A DNA stretch of 64,000 bases from Frigoribacterium sp. VKM Ac-2836 (GCF_013248995.1 NZ_JABRPK010000002.1:992001-1056000), one strand, 5' to 3'. Positions 10,318 to 19,222 are shown, numbered from the stretch's first letter. Numbers and translations: made by a program. Notes: generated from the sequence alone by a model not told the origin.

Positions 10318-11514
10318 TCAGGCGACCAGAGCCGCGGTCAGCTCGCTGAGCGGCTCGCTGAGGGCGTTCACGGCATCCGACAGCTTCTTCTTGTCGGCGT
10401 CGGTCAGCTCGGTGTACGAGGGGTAGCCCGCGTCGAGGCTGCCGTGGCCGGCGAGCAGGGTCTCGACCTTCGTCAGCTGGGTGTCGATCGAGGTGGCCAG
10501 CTCGGGGTCCTTCTGGTCGACGACGTCGCGCACGCCGTCGAAGGCGACGCGGGCACCCTCGAGGTTGCCCTGGAAGTCGTAGAGGTCCGTGTGCGACCAG
10601 ATCTCCTCTTCACCGGTGATCTTGCCGGTGGCGACCTCGTCCATCAGGCCCACCGCGCCGTTGGCGATCGTGTCGATGCCGACGGTGAAGTCGCTCGCGG
10701 TGACCTCGTCGTAGAGGTCTTTCGTGTCGCTCGTCAGCAGGTCGGCGTAGTGCCTGCGTTCGTCGGTGGTCAGGGGGACGTAGACCGCGCCTCCGTTCTG
10801 GGCCGCCTCGGGCTGCCAGAGGTCCTTCTCGATGCGGTGCCAGCCGGTCCACTCGGTGCCGGGTTCGACGTCGGCCTCGCGGAAATCGATCTTCGGGTCG
10901 AGATCACCGAACGACTCGGCCACCGGCTCGATGCGCTCGTAGTGCGCTCGGGCCGCCGGGTAGAGCGCTCGCGCCTTCTCGTCGTCGCCGGCCGTGTAGG
11001 CGGCGAGGAACTCGTCGGTGGCCGTCACGAGCTGCCCGGTCTGATCCTTGACGTAGGCCACGTAGGCGGTGGCCGCGGCGTCGATCTGCTCCTTCTCGCT
11101 GCCCGTCGCCTCGACGGCGGTGCCCGAGTCGGTCACCGTGAAGGAGGCGCGCACGCCCTCGCCGACGAGCCCGGGCACGCAGGCGGTGTAGTAGTCGCCG
11201 GCCGGCACCGAGACGGTCATCGAGCCCGACGTGCCGGGGCCGATGTTCTCCTTCTCGCTGACGATGCGCAGGCCGTCCTCGGCGAGCAGCTCGAACTCGC
11301 TGTTGTCGCTGCCGGTGTTCGTCATGGTGAACGTGATCGGACCGCTGGGCACCGAGGTCGTCGACACCGTGCACGAATCGTCCGAGCCGTCCACGGTCAC
11401 CGTGGTGGCCGCGGACCCACCGGCGGGGGCGTTGGCGACGCACCCGGTGAGGGCGAGGGCGAGGACGGCGACGCCCGAGGCGACGGCGAGGGGGTGGACG
11501 GTGCGGACGATCAT
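10318..11514 (-). CDS. efeO: EfeO, iron-binding lipoprotein with cupredoxin and M75 domains
   Basis: A 398-aa lipoprotein (lipobox LTGC near residue 25). Residues about 40-130 form a cupredoxin-like domain. The C-terminal part of about 250 residues is the M75 peptidase-like domain with its HxxE metal motif, HYERIEP. It is thought to bind extracytoplasmic iron and hand it to the EfeU permease (family knowledge). The ATG overlaps the efeU stop (ATGA), so the two are translationally coupled. The two-domain form matches the complete EfeO type rather than the shorter EfeM. Confidence 0.94.
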   Translation of the reverse strand: MIVRTVHPLAVASGVAVLALALTGCVANAPAGGSAATTVTVDGSDDSCTVSTTSVPSGPITFTMTNTGSDNSEFELLAEDGLRIVSEKENIGPGTSGSMTVSVPAGDYYTACVPGLVGEGVRASFTVTDSGTAVEATGSEKEQIDAAATAYVAYVKDQTGQLVTATDEFLAAYTAGDDEKARALYPAARAHYERIEPVAESFGDLDPKIDFREADVEPGTEWTGWHRIEKDLWQPEAAQNGGAVYVPLTTDERRHYADLLTSDTKDLYDEVTASDFTVGIDTIANGAVGLMDEVATGKITGEEEIWSHTDLYDFQGNLEGARVAFDGVRDVVDQKDPELATSIDTQLTKVETLLAGHGSLDAGYPSYTELTDADKKKLSDAVNALSEPLSELTAALVA

Positions 11515-12410
11515 CTTGGTGCTCCTACGGTGCGGGGGGACGACGTGGTCGAGGGGGCGGACGTGCCGGGGGTCGCGGACGCGTCGGTCCCGTCAGGGGT
11601 GCCGGGGCGACGGCGGCGAGTCGCCCGGACGAAGAGCGGGACGACGACGGCGAGGTACGCGACCCACACGACGACCTGCAGCCAGCTCGGCGTCGGTGTG
11701 AAGTTGACGAGTCCCTGCAGCAGGGTGCCGTACCAGCTGGTCGGCGGCACGGCCGCACTCACGTCGAAGGCCAGGGAGGCGCGGCCCGGCAGGACGGACG
11801 CCTCCTGCAGGTCACCCACCCCGTAGGCGAGGACGCCTGCCGCCACGACGACGAGGAAATACCCGGTCACCCGGAAGAACCGGGCGATGTCGAGGCGGAC
11901 GACGCCCCGGAAGATCGCGATCTGGATCACGACCGCCGTCACGATGCCGAGGACGGCACCGATCAGAGGCGTGGCTCCGCCGCCGGTCGACTGCACGGTG
12001 GCCCAGACGAAGAGGGCGGTCTCGATTCCCTCTCGTCCGACCGAGAGGAAGGCCAGGGCGACGACCGCCCAGGCCCCACCGGCGAGGGCGCGTTCGAGGC
12101 CCGACTCGAGCTCGCCCCGCAGACCGCGGGCGGTGCGGGCCATCCAGAAGACCATCCAGGTGACGAATGCCACCGCGACGATCGACAAGCCGCCACCGAT
12201 GATCTCTTGTGCCTGGAAGGACAGGCCGTAGGCGCCGAACGTCAGGACGGCACCGATGCCGAGCGAGAGCACGACGGCCACCCCCACGCCCGACCAGAGT
12301 CGGGGGAGGACGTCGCGTCGTCCGACCTTGACCACGTAGGCGACGAGGATGCCGACCACGAGAGCGGCCTCGAGGCCTTCTCGGAGTCCTATGAGGTAGT
12401 TCGCGAGCAC
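11511..12410 (-). CDS. efeU: EfeU, FTR1-family ferrous iron permease
   Basis: A 299-aa membrane protein with about seven helices. It contains the two REGLE-type iron-binding motifs of the Ftr1/EfeU family: REGLE at residues 10-14 and REGIE at 126-130. These Glu residues line the iron path. The start is GTG at 12410, giving MLANYLIGLREGLEA with the first motif at its normal distance from the N-terminus. It is the first gene of efeUOB, with a DtxR-like iron box about 105 bp upstream. The C-terminal 35 residues are a Thr/Pro/Ser-rich tail. Confidence 0.95.
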   Translation of the reverse strand: MLANYLIGLREGLEAALVVGILVAYVVKVGRRDVLPRLWSGVGVAVVLSLGIGAVLTFGAYGLSFQAQEIIGGGLSIVAVAFVTWMVFWMARTARGLRGELESGLERALAGGAWAVVALAFLSVGREGIETALFVWATVQSTGGGATPLIGAVLGIVTAVVIQIAIFRGVVRLDIARFFRVTGYFLVVVAAGVLAYGVGDLQEASVLPGRASLAFDVSAAVPPTSWYGTLLQGLVNFTPTPSWLQVVVWVAYLAVVVPLFVRATRRRRPGTPDGTDASATPGTSAPSTTSSPRTVGAPR

Positions 12411-12514
12411 GGTGACGGCTTTCTCGGAAGGGGGGAGCGGAGCTCGTCATCGAGCAGGGAGGAGCACAGGTGCGGGAGTGTGGCCGGTGCGGAGGGGAGT
12501 ACCGAACGGCCCGG

Positions 12515-12533
12515 TATGGTTAGGCTAACCTCA
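12515..12533. promoter_or_regulatory. DtxR/IdeR-type iron box upstream of efeUOB
   Basis: The 19-mer starting at 12515 has the palindromic core GGTTAGGCTAACCT and matches the classic DtxR consensus TTAGGTTAGSCTAACCTAA at 16 of 19 positions. It lies in the gap between efeU (-) and mshB (+), about 105 bp before the efeU start. The likely result is repression of iron uptake when iron is plentiful. The mshB -10 (12577-12582) is 44 bp away, so mshB need not be affected. Confidence 0.85.
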
Positions 12534-12576
12534 CTTAGGGCACCCTGAGTCAGACCGACAGTAGTGCGACGCGGCA

Positions 12577-12582
12577 TATCCT
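12577..12582 (+). promoter_or_regulatory. Probable -10 element of mshB
   Basis: TATCCT ends 5 nt before a GTG (12588) and 8 nt before ATG 12591, and no Shine-Dalgarno is present, so the transcript is probably leaderless. Confidence 0.55.
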
Positions 12583-12590
12583 GTCCAGTG

Positions 12591-13937
12591 ATGAACTTCT
12601 CCGCCTCGCCGACGTCCGCGTCGCCCTCGACCGTCGGCGACCCGCGGCTCGAGCGCGTGCTCTTCGTCCACGCCCACCCCGACGACGAGACCATCACGAC
12701 GGGTGGCACGATCGCCGCTCTGGTCGAGATGGGCGCCGCCGTCACCGTCGTGACCTGCACCCGCGGGGAACTGGGCGAGGTGATCCCGGACGACCTCGCG
12801 CCCCTCCGAGACGATCAGACCGCCCTGGCCGTGCACCGCGAGGGCGAGATCGCCTCGGCCATGGACGACCTCGGCGTCGGTGACCACCGGTTCCTCGGGT
12901 CGTCCGGTGCCCGGACCCCGGGCCTCCCCGAGCGGGCCTACCGTGACAGCGGCATGGTCTGGCGTTCCGACGGGGTGGCCGGGCCGACACCCGACCTGCA
13001 CCCCGCGGCGTTCTGCGCCGCCGAGTTCGGCGAGGTCGTCAGCGATCTGTCGGCCGTCGTCCAGTCCGTGCGACCCACCGCGATCGTCAGCTACGACGAG
13101 GACGGCGGCTACCACCACCCCGACCACGTCCGGGCCAACCGGGTCGCCGTGCGCGCCGCGCGACTCGTCGGCGTGCCGTTCTTCGCGATCGTGGCCGGTG
13201 CCGAATCGGCCGAGGGTCCGGAAGCCGAGGCCCTCGCCGCCGACGAGACGGTCCTCACGATGGACACGCGACACGTCGCACCGCGGAAGATCGCCGCGCT
13301 CCGCGACCACCGCAGCCAGGTAGAGGTCGTCGACCTCCCGGGCGGCCGGGCCGGCATCCGCTTCCCCCACGGGGTCGTCGAACCCGTGACGGTCCGCGAG
13401 TCCTTCCGCTTCGTCCCCGATCCGGCGGCCGACGAGGGTGGGTCCGAGATGGCCCAGCTGACGACGGGCGGTCGCGTCGCCGCGCTCGTGCTGGCGCTCG
13501 CGGCCGGGGCCGTCTTCGGCACCATCGGTACCGTGATGCACCAGTCGACGGTCACCGTCGCCGACTCGCCCGTCTGGTCCGGGCTCGTGCTCGCCCTGCT
13601 GATGTGCCTCGCCCTCCTGGCGGGCCTGCGCTCGGTCTTCGGCTCGCGGGCCATGGCCGGAGCCGCCTCCCTCGGGCTGGTCGGGGCGCTCGTCGTCCTG
13701 TGGCAGGCGAGTCCCGGGGGATCGGTCCTGTTGCCCGCCAACACGCCCGCCTACGTCTGGCTCGTGGGGGTGGCCGTGATCGTCACCCTGGTACTCGGGT
13801 GGCCGCGGCTGCGGGGCCTTCCGGGCAGGGACGCGACGCCGCCCGGCGACGCGACCCGTGCCTCCTCGGTCGGGGCGCAGCCGGCAGGCGATAAGCTGGA
13901 CGCCCTGCCCGACGCGAAGGGAACCCCCCAGACGTGA
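12591..13937 (+). CDS. mshB: Mycothiol deacetylase MshB fused to a C-terminal membrane domain
   Basis: Residues about 20-285 are a PIG-L/MshB zinc deacetylase with metal motif HAHPDDE (27-33) and a second-ligand region YHHPDHVRANR. MshB removes the acetyl group from GlcNAc-inositol in mycothiol synthesis, in the cytoplasm (family knowledge). Residues about 300-430 then form four hydrophobic segments, starting VAALVLALAAGAVFG. In several actinobacteria a small separate membrane protein gene follows mshB, so this looks like a fusion of the two. Total length is 448 aa against about 290-300 for MshB alone. ATG 12591 is preferred (GTG 12588 is equally possible). fdxA overlaps its stop. Confidence 0.87.
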   Translation: MNFSASPTSASPSTVGDPRLERVLFVHAHPDDETITTGGTIAALVEMGAAVTVVTCTRGELGEVIPDDLAPLRDDQTALAVHREGEIASAMDDLGVGDHRFLGSSGARTPGLPERAYRDSGMVWRSDGVAGPTPDLHPAAFCAAEFGEVVSDLSAVVQSVRPTAIVSYDEDGGYHHPDHVRANRVAVRAARLVGVPFFAIVAGAESAEGPEAEALAADETVLTMDTRHVAPRKIAALRDHRSQVEVVDLPGGRAGIRFPHGVVEPVTVRESFRFVPDPAADEGGSEMAQLTTGGRVAALVLALAAGAVFGTIGTVMHQSTVTVADSPVWSGLVLALLMCLALLAGLRSVFGSRAMAGAASLGLVGALVVLWQASPGGSVLLPANTPAYVWLVGVAVIVTLVLGWPRLRGLPGRDATPPGDATRASSVGAQPAGDKLDALPDAKGTPQT

Positions 13938-14260
13938 CGTACGTGATCGCACTTCCCTGTGTCGATGTCAAAGACCGTGCCTGCATCGACGAGTGCCCCG
14001 TCGACTGCATCTACGAGGGCGAACGCTCGCTCTACATCCACCCCGACGAATGCGTCGACTGCGGTGCGTGCGAGCCCGTCTGCCCGGTCGAGGCCATCTA
14101 CTACGAGGACGACCTGCCCGACAAGTGGGCCGAGTACTACAAGGCGAACGTCGAGTTCTTCGACGAGATCGGCTCGCCCGGCGGTGCGGCGAAGGTCGGA
14201 GTCATCGCCAAGGACCACCCCGTGATCTCGGCGCTGCCCCCTCAGGGCGCCGGCGCCTAG
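13934..14260 (+). CDS. fdxA: Ferredoxin FdxA (7Fe type)
   Basis: A 108-aa ferredoxin with the Cys pattern of actinobacterial FdxA/FdxC. An N-terminal group (CVDVKDRACIDECPVDC) serves the 3Fe-4S site, and a second group CVDCGACEPVCP serves the 4Fe-4S site. It transfers electrons to redox enzymes in the cytoplasm. GTG 13934 overlaps the mshB TGA, so the two are coupled. The mshB-fdxA-dapC order resembles M. tuberculosis. Confidence 0.96.
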   Translation: MTYVIALPCVDVKDRACIDECPVDCIYEGERSLYIHPDECVDCGACEPVCPVEAIYYEDDLPDKWAEYYKANVEFFDEIGSPGGAAKVGVIAKDHPVISALPPQGAGA

Positions 14261-14270
14261 GCCGAGCCCC

Positions 14271-15371
14271 GTGGCACTCGACCTGCCCGAGTTCCCCTGG
14301 GACGCGCTCGTACCGTACGCGGTCACCGCGCGCCGTCATCCGGGCGGCATCGTCGATCTCAGCGTCGGCTCGCCGGTCGACCCGACGCCCGACGTCGTGC
14401 GAGAGGCGCTGGCCGTCGCGACCGACGCCCACTCGTACCCCCAGGTGGCTGGCACCCCGGCCCTGAGGTCGGCGATCGCCGAGTGGTACGCGCGGCGACG
14501 GGGCGTCACCGGGCTCGGCGACGACAACGTGCTGCCGACCATCGGGTCGAAAGAGCTCATCGCCGGAATGGCGCTGTGGCTCGGCGTCGGTCCGGGCGAC
14601 ACGGTCGTGTACCCGACGAACGCCTACCCGACCTACGCGCTCGGTGCCGCCCTCGTGGGCGCGACGGCCCTGGCCTCCGACGATCCCGCCGAGTGGCCCG
14701 CGTCGACCAAACTCGTCTGGCTGAACAGCCCGGGCAACCCCGACGGTGCGGTCCTCGGCCTCGAGGCCCTGCGTGCCGCCGTCGCCCGCGCACGCGAACT
14801 CGGCGCCGTGATCGCCGGCGACGAGTGCTATGCCGAGCTCGGCTGGACGGGCGAGTGGGCCGACAGACCGACGCCGTGCATCCTCGACCCGCGAGTCGTC
14901 GGCGACGACCTCCGCGACGTCGTCTCGGTCTACTCGCTCAGCAAACAGTCGAACCTCGCCGGCTACCGCGCGGGATTCGTGGCGGGCTGCGACCACGTCC
15001 TCGGGCAGCTGCTCGCCGTCCGCAAGCACGCGGGTCTCATGCCTCCGGCCCCGGTGCAGCAGGCCATGGTGGTCACGTTGGCCGACGAGGCACACGTCAT
15101 CGAGCAGAAGGCGCGCTACGCGGCTCGCCGGGCGCGCCTCCTTCCGGCCCTCGAAGCGGCCGGCTTCCGCATCGACCGGAGCGAGGCCGGGCTGTATCTC
15201 TGGGCCACGCGCGACGAAGACGCGTGGGCCACCGTGGGCTGGCTCGCGGAGCGCGGCGTCCTGGTCGCCCCCGGGTCGTTCTACGGCCCGACCGGCGGCC
15301 GTCACGTGCGTGTCGCGCTCACGACGACGGACGAGCGTATCGAGGCGGCCGTGGGGCGACTCGGCGGCTGA
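14271..15371 (+). CDS. dapC: Succinyldiaminopimelate transaminase DapC
   Basis: A 366-aa class I/II PLP aminotransferase. The PLP lysine sits in SLSKQSNLAGYRAG, the substrate-side motif in WLNSPGNPDGAVLG, and the Asp/Tyr pair in GDECYAELGW. It lies directly after fdxA, the conserved actinobacterial location of DapC in the succinylase branch of lysine and diaminopimelate synthesis. dapD and dapE a few kb further on complete that branch. The start is GTG 14271, 10 bp after the fdxA stop. Confidence 0.9.
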   Translation: MALDLPEFPWDALVPYAVTARRHPGGIVDLSVGSPVDPTPDVVREALAVATDAHSYPQVAGTPALRSAIAEWYARRRGVTGLGDDNVLPTIGSKELIAGMALWLGVGPGDTVVYPTNAYPTYALGAALVGATALASDDPAEWPASTKLVWLNSPGNPDGAVLGLEALRAAVARARELGAVIAGDECYAELGWTGEWADRPTPCILDPRVVGDDLRDVVSVYSLSKQSNLAGYRAGFVAGCDHVLGQLLAVRKHAGLMPPAPVQQAMVVTLADEAHVIEQKARYAARRARLLPALEAAGFRIDRSEAGLYLWATRDEDAWATVGWLAERGVLVAPGSFYGPTGGRHVRVALTTTDERIEAAVGRLGG

Positions 15372-15375
15372 CCGC

Positions 15376-15381
15376 TAGGCT
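15376..15381 (+). promoter_or_regulatory. Leaderless-type -10 element of gltA
   Basis: TAGGCT ends 6 nt before the GTG at 15388. There is no Shine-Dalgarno between them. Confidence 0.6.
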
Positions 15382-15387
15382 GATCGG

Positions 15388-16683
15388 GTGACTGACACTG
15401 CCAACGACGCCCAGAAGGCCACGCTGCAGTTCCCGGGGGGAACAGCCGAGTTCCCGATCGTCGCGAGCACCGAGGGTGCCTCGTCGATCGACATCTCGAC
15501 GTTCACCAAGCAGACCGGTTACACGACGCTCGACACGGGATTCGTGAACACCTCCAACGCCCGAAGCACGATCACCTACATCGACGGTGATCAGGGCATC
15601 CTGCGCTACCGGGGCTACCCGATCGAACAAGTCGCCGAGAACTCGACCTACCTCGAGACGGCCTGGCTGTTGATCTACGGCGAACTGCCCACCCCCGACC
15701 AGCTCGCCGACTTCGACGCGCGCATCCGGCGGCACACGCTGCTGCACGAAGACCTGCGCCGCTTCTTCGACGCCCTGCCGCACAACGCGCACCCGATGTC
15801 GGTGCTGTCGAGTGCGGTCGGCGCCCTGTCGACGTTCTACGAAGACAGCATGAGCGTGCACGACCCCGAGCAGGTCGAGCTGCAGACCGTGCGACTGCTG
15901 GCGAAGCTGCCGGTCATCGCGGCCTACGCGCACAAGAAGAGCCTGGGCCAGGCCTTCCTCTACCCCGACAACTCGCTCAGCTTCGTCGACAACTTCCTCA
16001 AGCTGAACTTCGGCACGATGGCCGAGCCGTACGAGGTGAACCCCGTCCTCTCGAAGGCCCTCGAGCGTCTGCTCATCCTGCACGAGGACCACGAACAGAA
16101 CGCGTCCACGTCGACCGTCCGCCTCGTCGGCTCGACCCAGGCCAACATGTTCTCGTCGATCTCGGCCGGCATCAGCGCCCTCTACGGGCCGCTGCACGGT
16201 GGCGCCAACGAGGCCGTGTTGAAGATGCTCGCCGAGATCCGCGACAGCGGCCAGGGGGTGGAGCGTTTCGTCGAGCGCGTCAAGAACAAAGAAGCCGGCG
16301 TCAAGCTGATGGGCTTCGGCCACCGCGTGTACAAGAACTACGACCCGCGCGCCAAGCTGGTCAAAGAGAGCGCCACCGAAGTCCTCGAGTCCCTCGGCGT
16401 GAAAGACGACCTCCTCGACATCGCGATGGAACTCGAGGGCATAGCCCTCGCCGACGACTACTTCGTCGAGCGCAAGCTCTACCCGAACGTCGACTTCTAC
16501 ACCGGCGTCATCTACAAGGCGATGGGGTTCCCGCCCCGCATGTTCACCGTGCTCTTCGCGATCGGGCGCCTGCCCGGCTGGATCGCCCACTGGCGTGAGA
16601 TGAACACCGATCCGACCACCAAGATCGGTCGCCCGCAGCAGTTGTACCTGGGCGCGTCCGAACGCGACTGGCCGCAGCGCTAG
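15388..16683 (+). CDS. gltA: Citrate synthase
   Basis: A 431-aa type II (hexameric-length) citrate synthase that condenses acetyl-CoA and oxaloacetate at the entry of the TCA cycle. The catalytic residues are visible: His in GPLHGGANEAV, His in GFGHRVYKNYDPRA, and Asp in NVDFYTGVIY. The N-terminal beta domain of about 60 residues is typical of Gram-negative-like and actinobacterial GltA. The GTG start at 15388 is fixed by a leaderless -10. It is followed at once by an unusual 25-bp hairpin. Confidence 0.97.
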   Translation: MTDTANDAQKATLQFPGGTAEFPIVASTEGASSIDISTFTKQTGYTTLDTGFVNTSNARSTITYIDGDQGILRYRGYPIEQVAENSTYLETAWLLIYGELPTPDQLADFDARIRRHTLLHEDLRRFFDALPHNAHPMSVLSSAVGALSTFYEDSMSVHDPEQVELQTVRLLAKLPVIAAYAHKKSLGQAFLYPDNSLSFVDNFLKLNFGTMAEPYEVNPVLSKALERLLILHEDHEQNASTSTVRLVGSTQANMFSSISAGISALYGPLHGGANEAVLKMLAEIRDSGQGVERFVERVKNKEAGVKLMGFGHRVYKNYDPRAKLVKESATEVLESLGVKDDLLDIAMELEGIALADDYFVERKLYPNVDFYTGVIYKAMGFPPRMFTVLFAIGRLPGWIAHWREMNTDPTTKIGRPQQLYLGASERDWPQR

Positions 16684-16698
16684 ACCGTCGGGGTAGTT

Positions 16699-16761
16699 GG
16701 CACGACGCCAGAAGATGGGCACGACGCCAGGTTTCGACCTGGCGTCGTGCCCATCTTCTGG
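16699..16761. repeat. 25-bp perfect hairpin with TTCG loop plus an extra direct copy
   Basis: The arms 16708-16732 and 16737-16761 are perfectly complementary over 25 bp around a TTCG loop. The 13-mer GGCACGACGCCAG occurs at 16699-16711 and 16718-16730 and in inverted form at 16739-16751, so there are three copies in 53 bp. It lies between the convergent gltA and a membrane protein gene, so it can act as a bidirectional terminator. There is no T-run. The extra copy and the length suggest a REP-like or miniature mobile repeat (inference). Confidence 0.75.
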
Positions 16762-16789
16762 TGTGGTGACTCGACGAGTCCCTCGGTGT

Positions 16790-18175
16790 TCAGCCGGCGG
16801 GCGTGAAGAAGAGCGCCTCGGCTTTTATGCCGACGATGACAGCGGCGACCGTGATCGTCAGCGCGAGGACGACAGCCACGACGGCGCAGGTCCGTTTGGC
16901 GCCCCTTTGCTCGGAAGCGATCACCCGGCCTGCCACGATCAGGCCTAAGGGTGGGACCAATGCGCTGAGAATCACACCGATCCCCGAAACGATCGATGTC
17001 AGGAGCGGAGAGCGGGCACGGCTCGGGTCTCTGGGCGTCGACGTCATCCAGGATTCGAGTTTTCTCACGTATGCCTTCTCGCTCAGGCGCCGGCAGACCC
17101 CAGGAGCTGACCACCGGGGTGGTGGGCCGCTCGTCAAGGCCGCGCTGAGGGTCAGCAGCAGACAATCGAGTAGGAGAAGGACTAGGACCTGTACGGCTCC
17201 CGCGTTGGTCCGGACGTGATTCAGAGCGATCTGCCCCGTCACAAGGATGGTCACGATGCCGAAGACCAGACCGACCAAGATGTAGAAGGCCGTGGCCCAT
17301 CGCTCACGCAGCCGCGCGTGATGTCCGGCAAGACCGGCCGCCGCAGCCGTGGACACCACCCCGAAACCCAACGTCAAGAACGTTCCGAGCGCAAGGCGCC
17401 ACCAGGGCCTGCCGTCGTCGAACGCGAGGGCTGGAGCGACGCTGAGCGCGGCGACACAGACGGCGATGGCCACCCCCTGGCCCAGCTCTCCGAATGCGGG
17501 ACGCGTGGCGACAGTCGCGCGGTAGGACAGCTCGGTGCGCGCGGTCTCGTACCGCGCATACGTCTGTCGCAAGTACTCCGCCGACACGACCGGGCCGTAT
17601 CTGCTCTGGCTGGCCGTGGACGCGTCGGTCGCCACGGCGCACAGGAGTGACCCCACGGCGACGGGCCCGAAGAGATGCAAAGGGTGCGTCCATGCTGAGT
17701 CGAGCCCTACACGCAGTGCCCCGAACACTCCGGTCGCGACAGCCGCGAGGCCGGCCAGGAGCGCGAGACTCTCGAGAGCGCGAATGCGAGCGACTTGCTC
17801 TGCGAGGATGCCGTCCACGAACGACGTGCCCGGACGGACTGCCACTTGCAGGGCCACGATCACGGTCGCGAGGACGGCCAACGTTGACAAGCAGGTCGTC
17901 GACGAGAGCGACAGATCGACGTCCCACAAGTCCGGTGGCTGCATTGACGGAGGCGTGGTCGGACCGGGGCTGATGCGACTGATGAGCCCCGCGTACCACA
18001 AGCCGGCGATGGACAGGAGGGACAAAACCACTGCTCCCGCGGCGACACGCACGAATCGACGACGGATGCGCTGTTCCAAGCGGATGACGTCGCGGGCGAC
18101 GACACCATCGTCGCGAAACGGATCGTTCGCCTCGGACGCCGCCAGCAAGGCAGCCAGGTCCGCTTCCGCCGACAT
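16790..18175 (-). CDS. Unrecognised multi-pass membrane protein
   Basis: A 461-aa protein I cannot assign. It has a charged cytoplasmic-looking N-terminus of about 40 residues and then roughly eight to ten hydrophobic segments in three groups, near residues 43-63, 95-190 and 230-350. After a hydrophilic linker (about 355-395) a last pair follows. The final 70 residues (PPLGLIVAGRVI, then a second helix) resemble the two-helix DUF4190-like fold, a weak match. Codon choice looks less strongly GC-biased than in neighbours. It interrupts the gltA-dapD neighbourhood and is flanked by the hairpin repeat, so recent insertion is possible. ATG 18175 is the only plausible start. Confidence 0.75.
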   Translation of the reverse strand: MSAEADLAALLAASEANDPFRDDGVVARDVIRLEQRIRRRFVRVAAGAVVLSLLSIAGLWYAGLISRISPGPTTPPSMQPPDLWDVDLSLSSTTCLSTLAVLATVIVALQVAVRPGTSFVDGILAEQVARIRALESLALLAGLAAVATGVFGALRVGLDSAWTHPLHLFGPVAVGSLLCAVATDASTASQSRYGPVVSAEYLRQTYARYETARTELSYRATVATRPAFGELGQGVAIAVCVAALSVAPALAFDDGRPWWRLALGTFLTLGFGVVSTAAAAGLAGHHARLRERWATAFYILVGLVFGIVTILVTGQIALNHVRTNAGAVQVLVLLLLDCLLLTLSAALTSGPPPRWSAPGVCRRLSEKAYVRKLESWMTSTPRDPSRARSPLLTSIVSGIGVILSALVPPLGLIVAGRVIASEQRGAKRTCAVVAVVLALTITVAAVIVGIKAEALFFTPAG

Positions 18176-18184
18176 GGGCCGTGC

Positions 18185-19159
18185 CTAGGCGTGCAGCTGC
18201 GAGTTCAGCGTGATTCCGTGGCCCTTGCGGGGCAGCACCTCGACGGCGCCGGTCAACGAGTTGCGTCGGAAGAGCAAACCGGGTTGACCCGAGAGCTCGA
18301 CGGCCTTCACGGTCTGCGGCGACCCGTCGTTGGTCGGGGTGCCGCCCACGACGACGACCTTCGTGCCGGCCGTCACGTAAAGTCCGGCCTCGACGACGGT
18401 GTCGTCGCCGATCGCGATGCCGATGCCGGCATTGGCGCCGAGCAGGGCACGCGCACCGATGGTGACCCGCTGGGTGCCGCCGCCCGACAGCGTGCCCATG
18501 ATGGAGGCACCGCCGCCGATATCGGACCCGTCGCCGACCACGACACCCTGCGAGATGCGCCCCTCGACCATGGACGAACCGAGCGTGCCCGCGTTGAAGT
18601 TGACGAAGCCCTCGTGCATGACCGTGGTGCCCGGTGCCAGGTGCGCGCCGAGGCGCACCCGCGACGCGTCGGCGATGCGGACGCGGTCGGGCGAGACGTA
18701 GTCGAGCATGCGCGGGAACTTGTCGATGCCGGTCGCGACGATGCCCGCGCGTCGAAGCGTCGGACGCAGGCGCGCGAAGTCGTCGGGGTGGACGGGCCCG
18801 GCGTTGGTCCAGGTGACGATCGGCAGGTGCGCGAAGAGGCCCTCGAGGTTGATCGTGTTCGGCTTCACCAGCAGGTGGCTGAGCAGGTGCAGGCGCAGGT
18901 ACGCGTCCGGGGTGGACGCAGGAGGCGCGCTCAGGTCGATCTCGACGGTCACCGGGACGAGGTCCACCGCGCGACGCTCGTCGGGGCCGGCCGCGTCGGC
19001 CAGCTCGGCCGGGACGATCTCGGGGTCACGGTCGGCCGGCAGGGCGCCGAGTCGGGGGGAGGGGAACCAGGTGTCGAGCGTGGTGCCGTCGTGCGAGACG
19101 GTCGCGAGCCCGTACCCGTAGGCGTGGGTCGGGGCGGTGGCGGTGGCGTCGGAAGTCAT
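18185..19159 (-). CDS. dapD: 2,3,4,5-tetrahydropyridine-2,6-dicarboxylate N-succinyltransferase DapD
   Basis: A 324-aa acyltransferase of the actinobacterial DapD type, which adds succinyl-CoA to tetrahydrodipicolinate in lysine/diaminopimelate synthesis. The C-terminal half shows left-handed beta-helix hexapeptide character ([18 protein letters not shown], then [15 protein letters not shown]) and the segment [11 protein letters not shown] start at ATG 19159 (MTSDATATA); longer in-frame extensions would run through the promoter. GATACT lies 9 nt upstream. It diverges from dapE, and both probably share regulation. Confidence 0.94.
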   Translation of the reverse strand: MTSDATATAPTHAYGYGLATVSHDGTTLDTWFPSPRLGALPADRDPEIVPAELADAAGPDERRAVDLVPVTVEIDLSAPPASTPDAYLRLHLLSHLLVKPNTINLEGLFAHLPIVTWTNAGPVHPDDFARLRPTLRRAGIVATGIDKFPRMLDYVSPDRVRIADASRVRLGAHLAPGTTVMHEGFVNFNAGTLGSSMVEGRISQGVVVGDGSDIGGGASIMGTLSGGGTQRVTIGARALLGANAGIGIAIGDDTVVEAGLYVTAGTKVVVVGGTPTNDGSPQTVKAVELSGQPGLLFRRNSLTGAVEVLPRKGHGITLNSQLHA

Positions 19160-19222
19160 GGACCAAAGAGTATCGGCAGCCGCCGACGACCCGGCTCGGA
19201 GGCGACCCGTGCCCGGGGCCCG

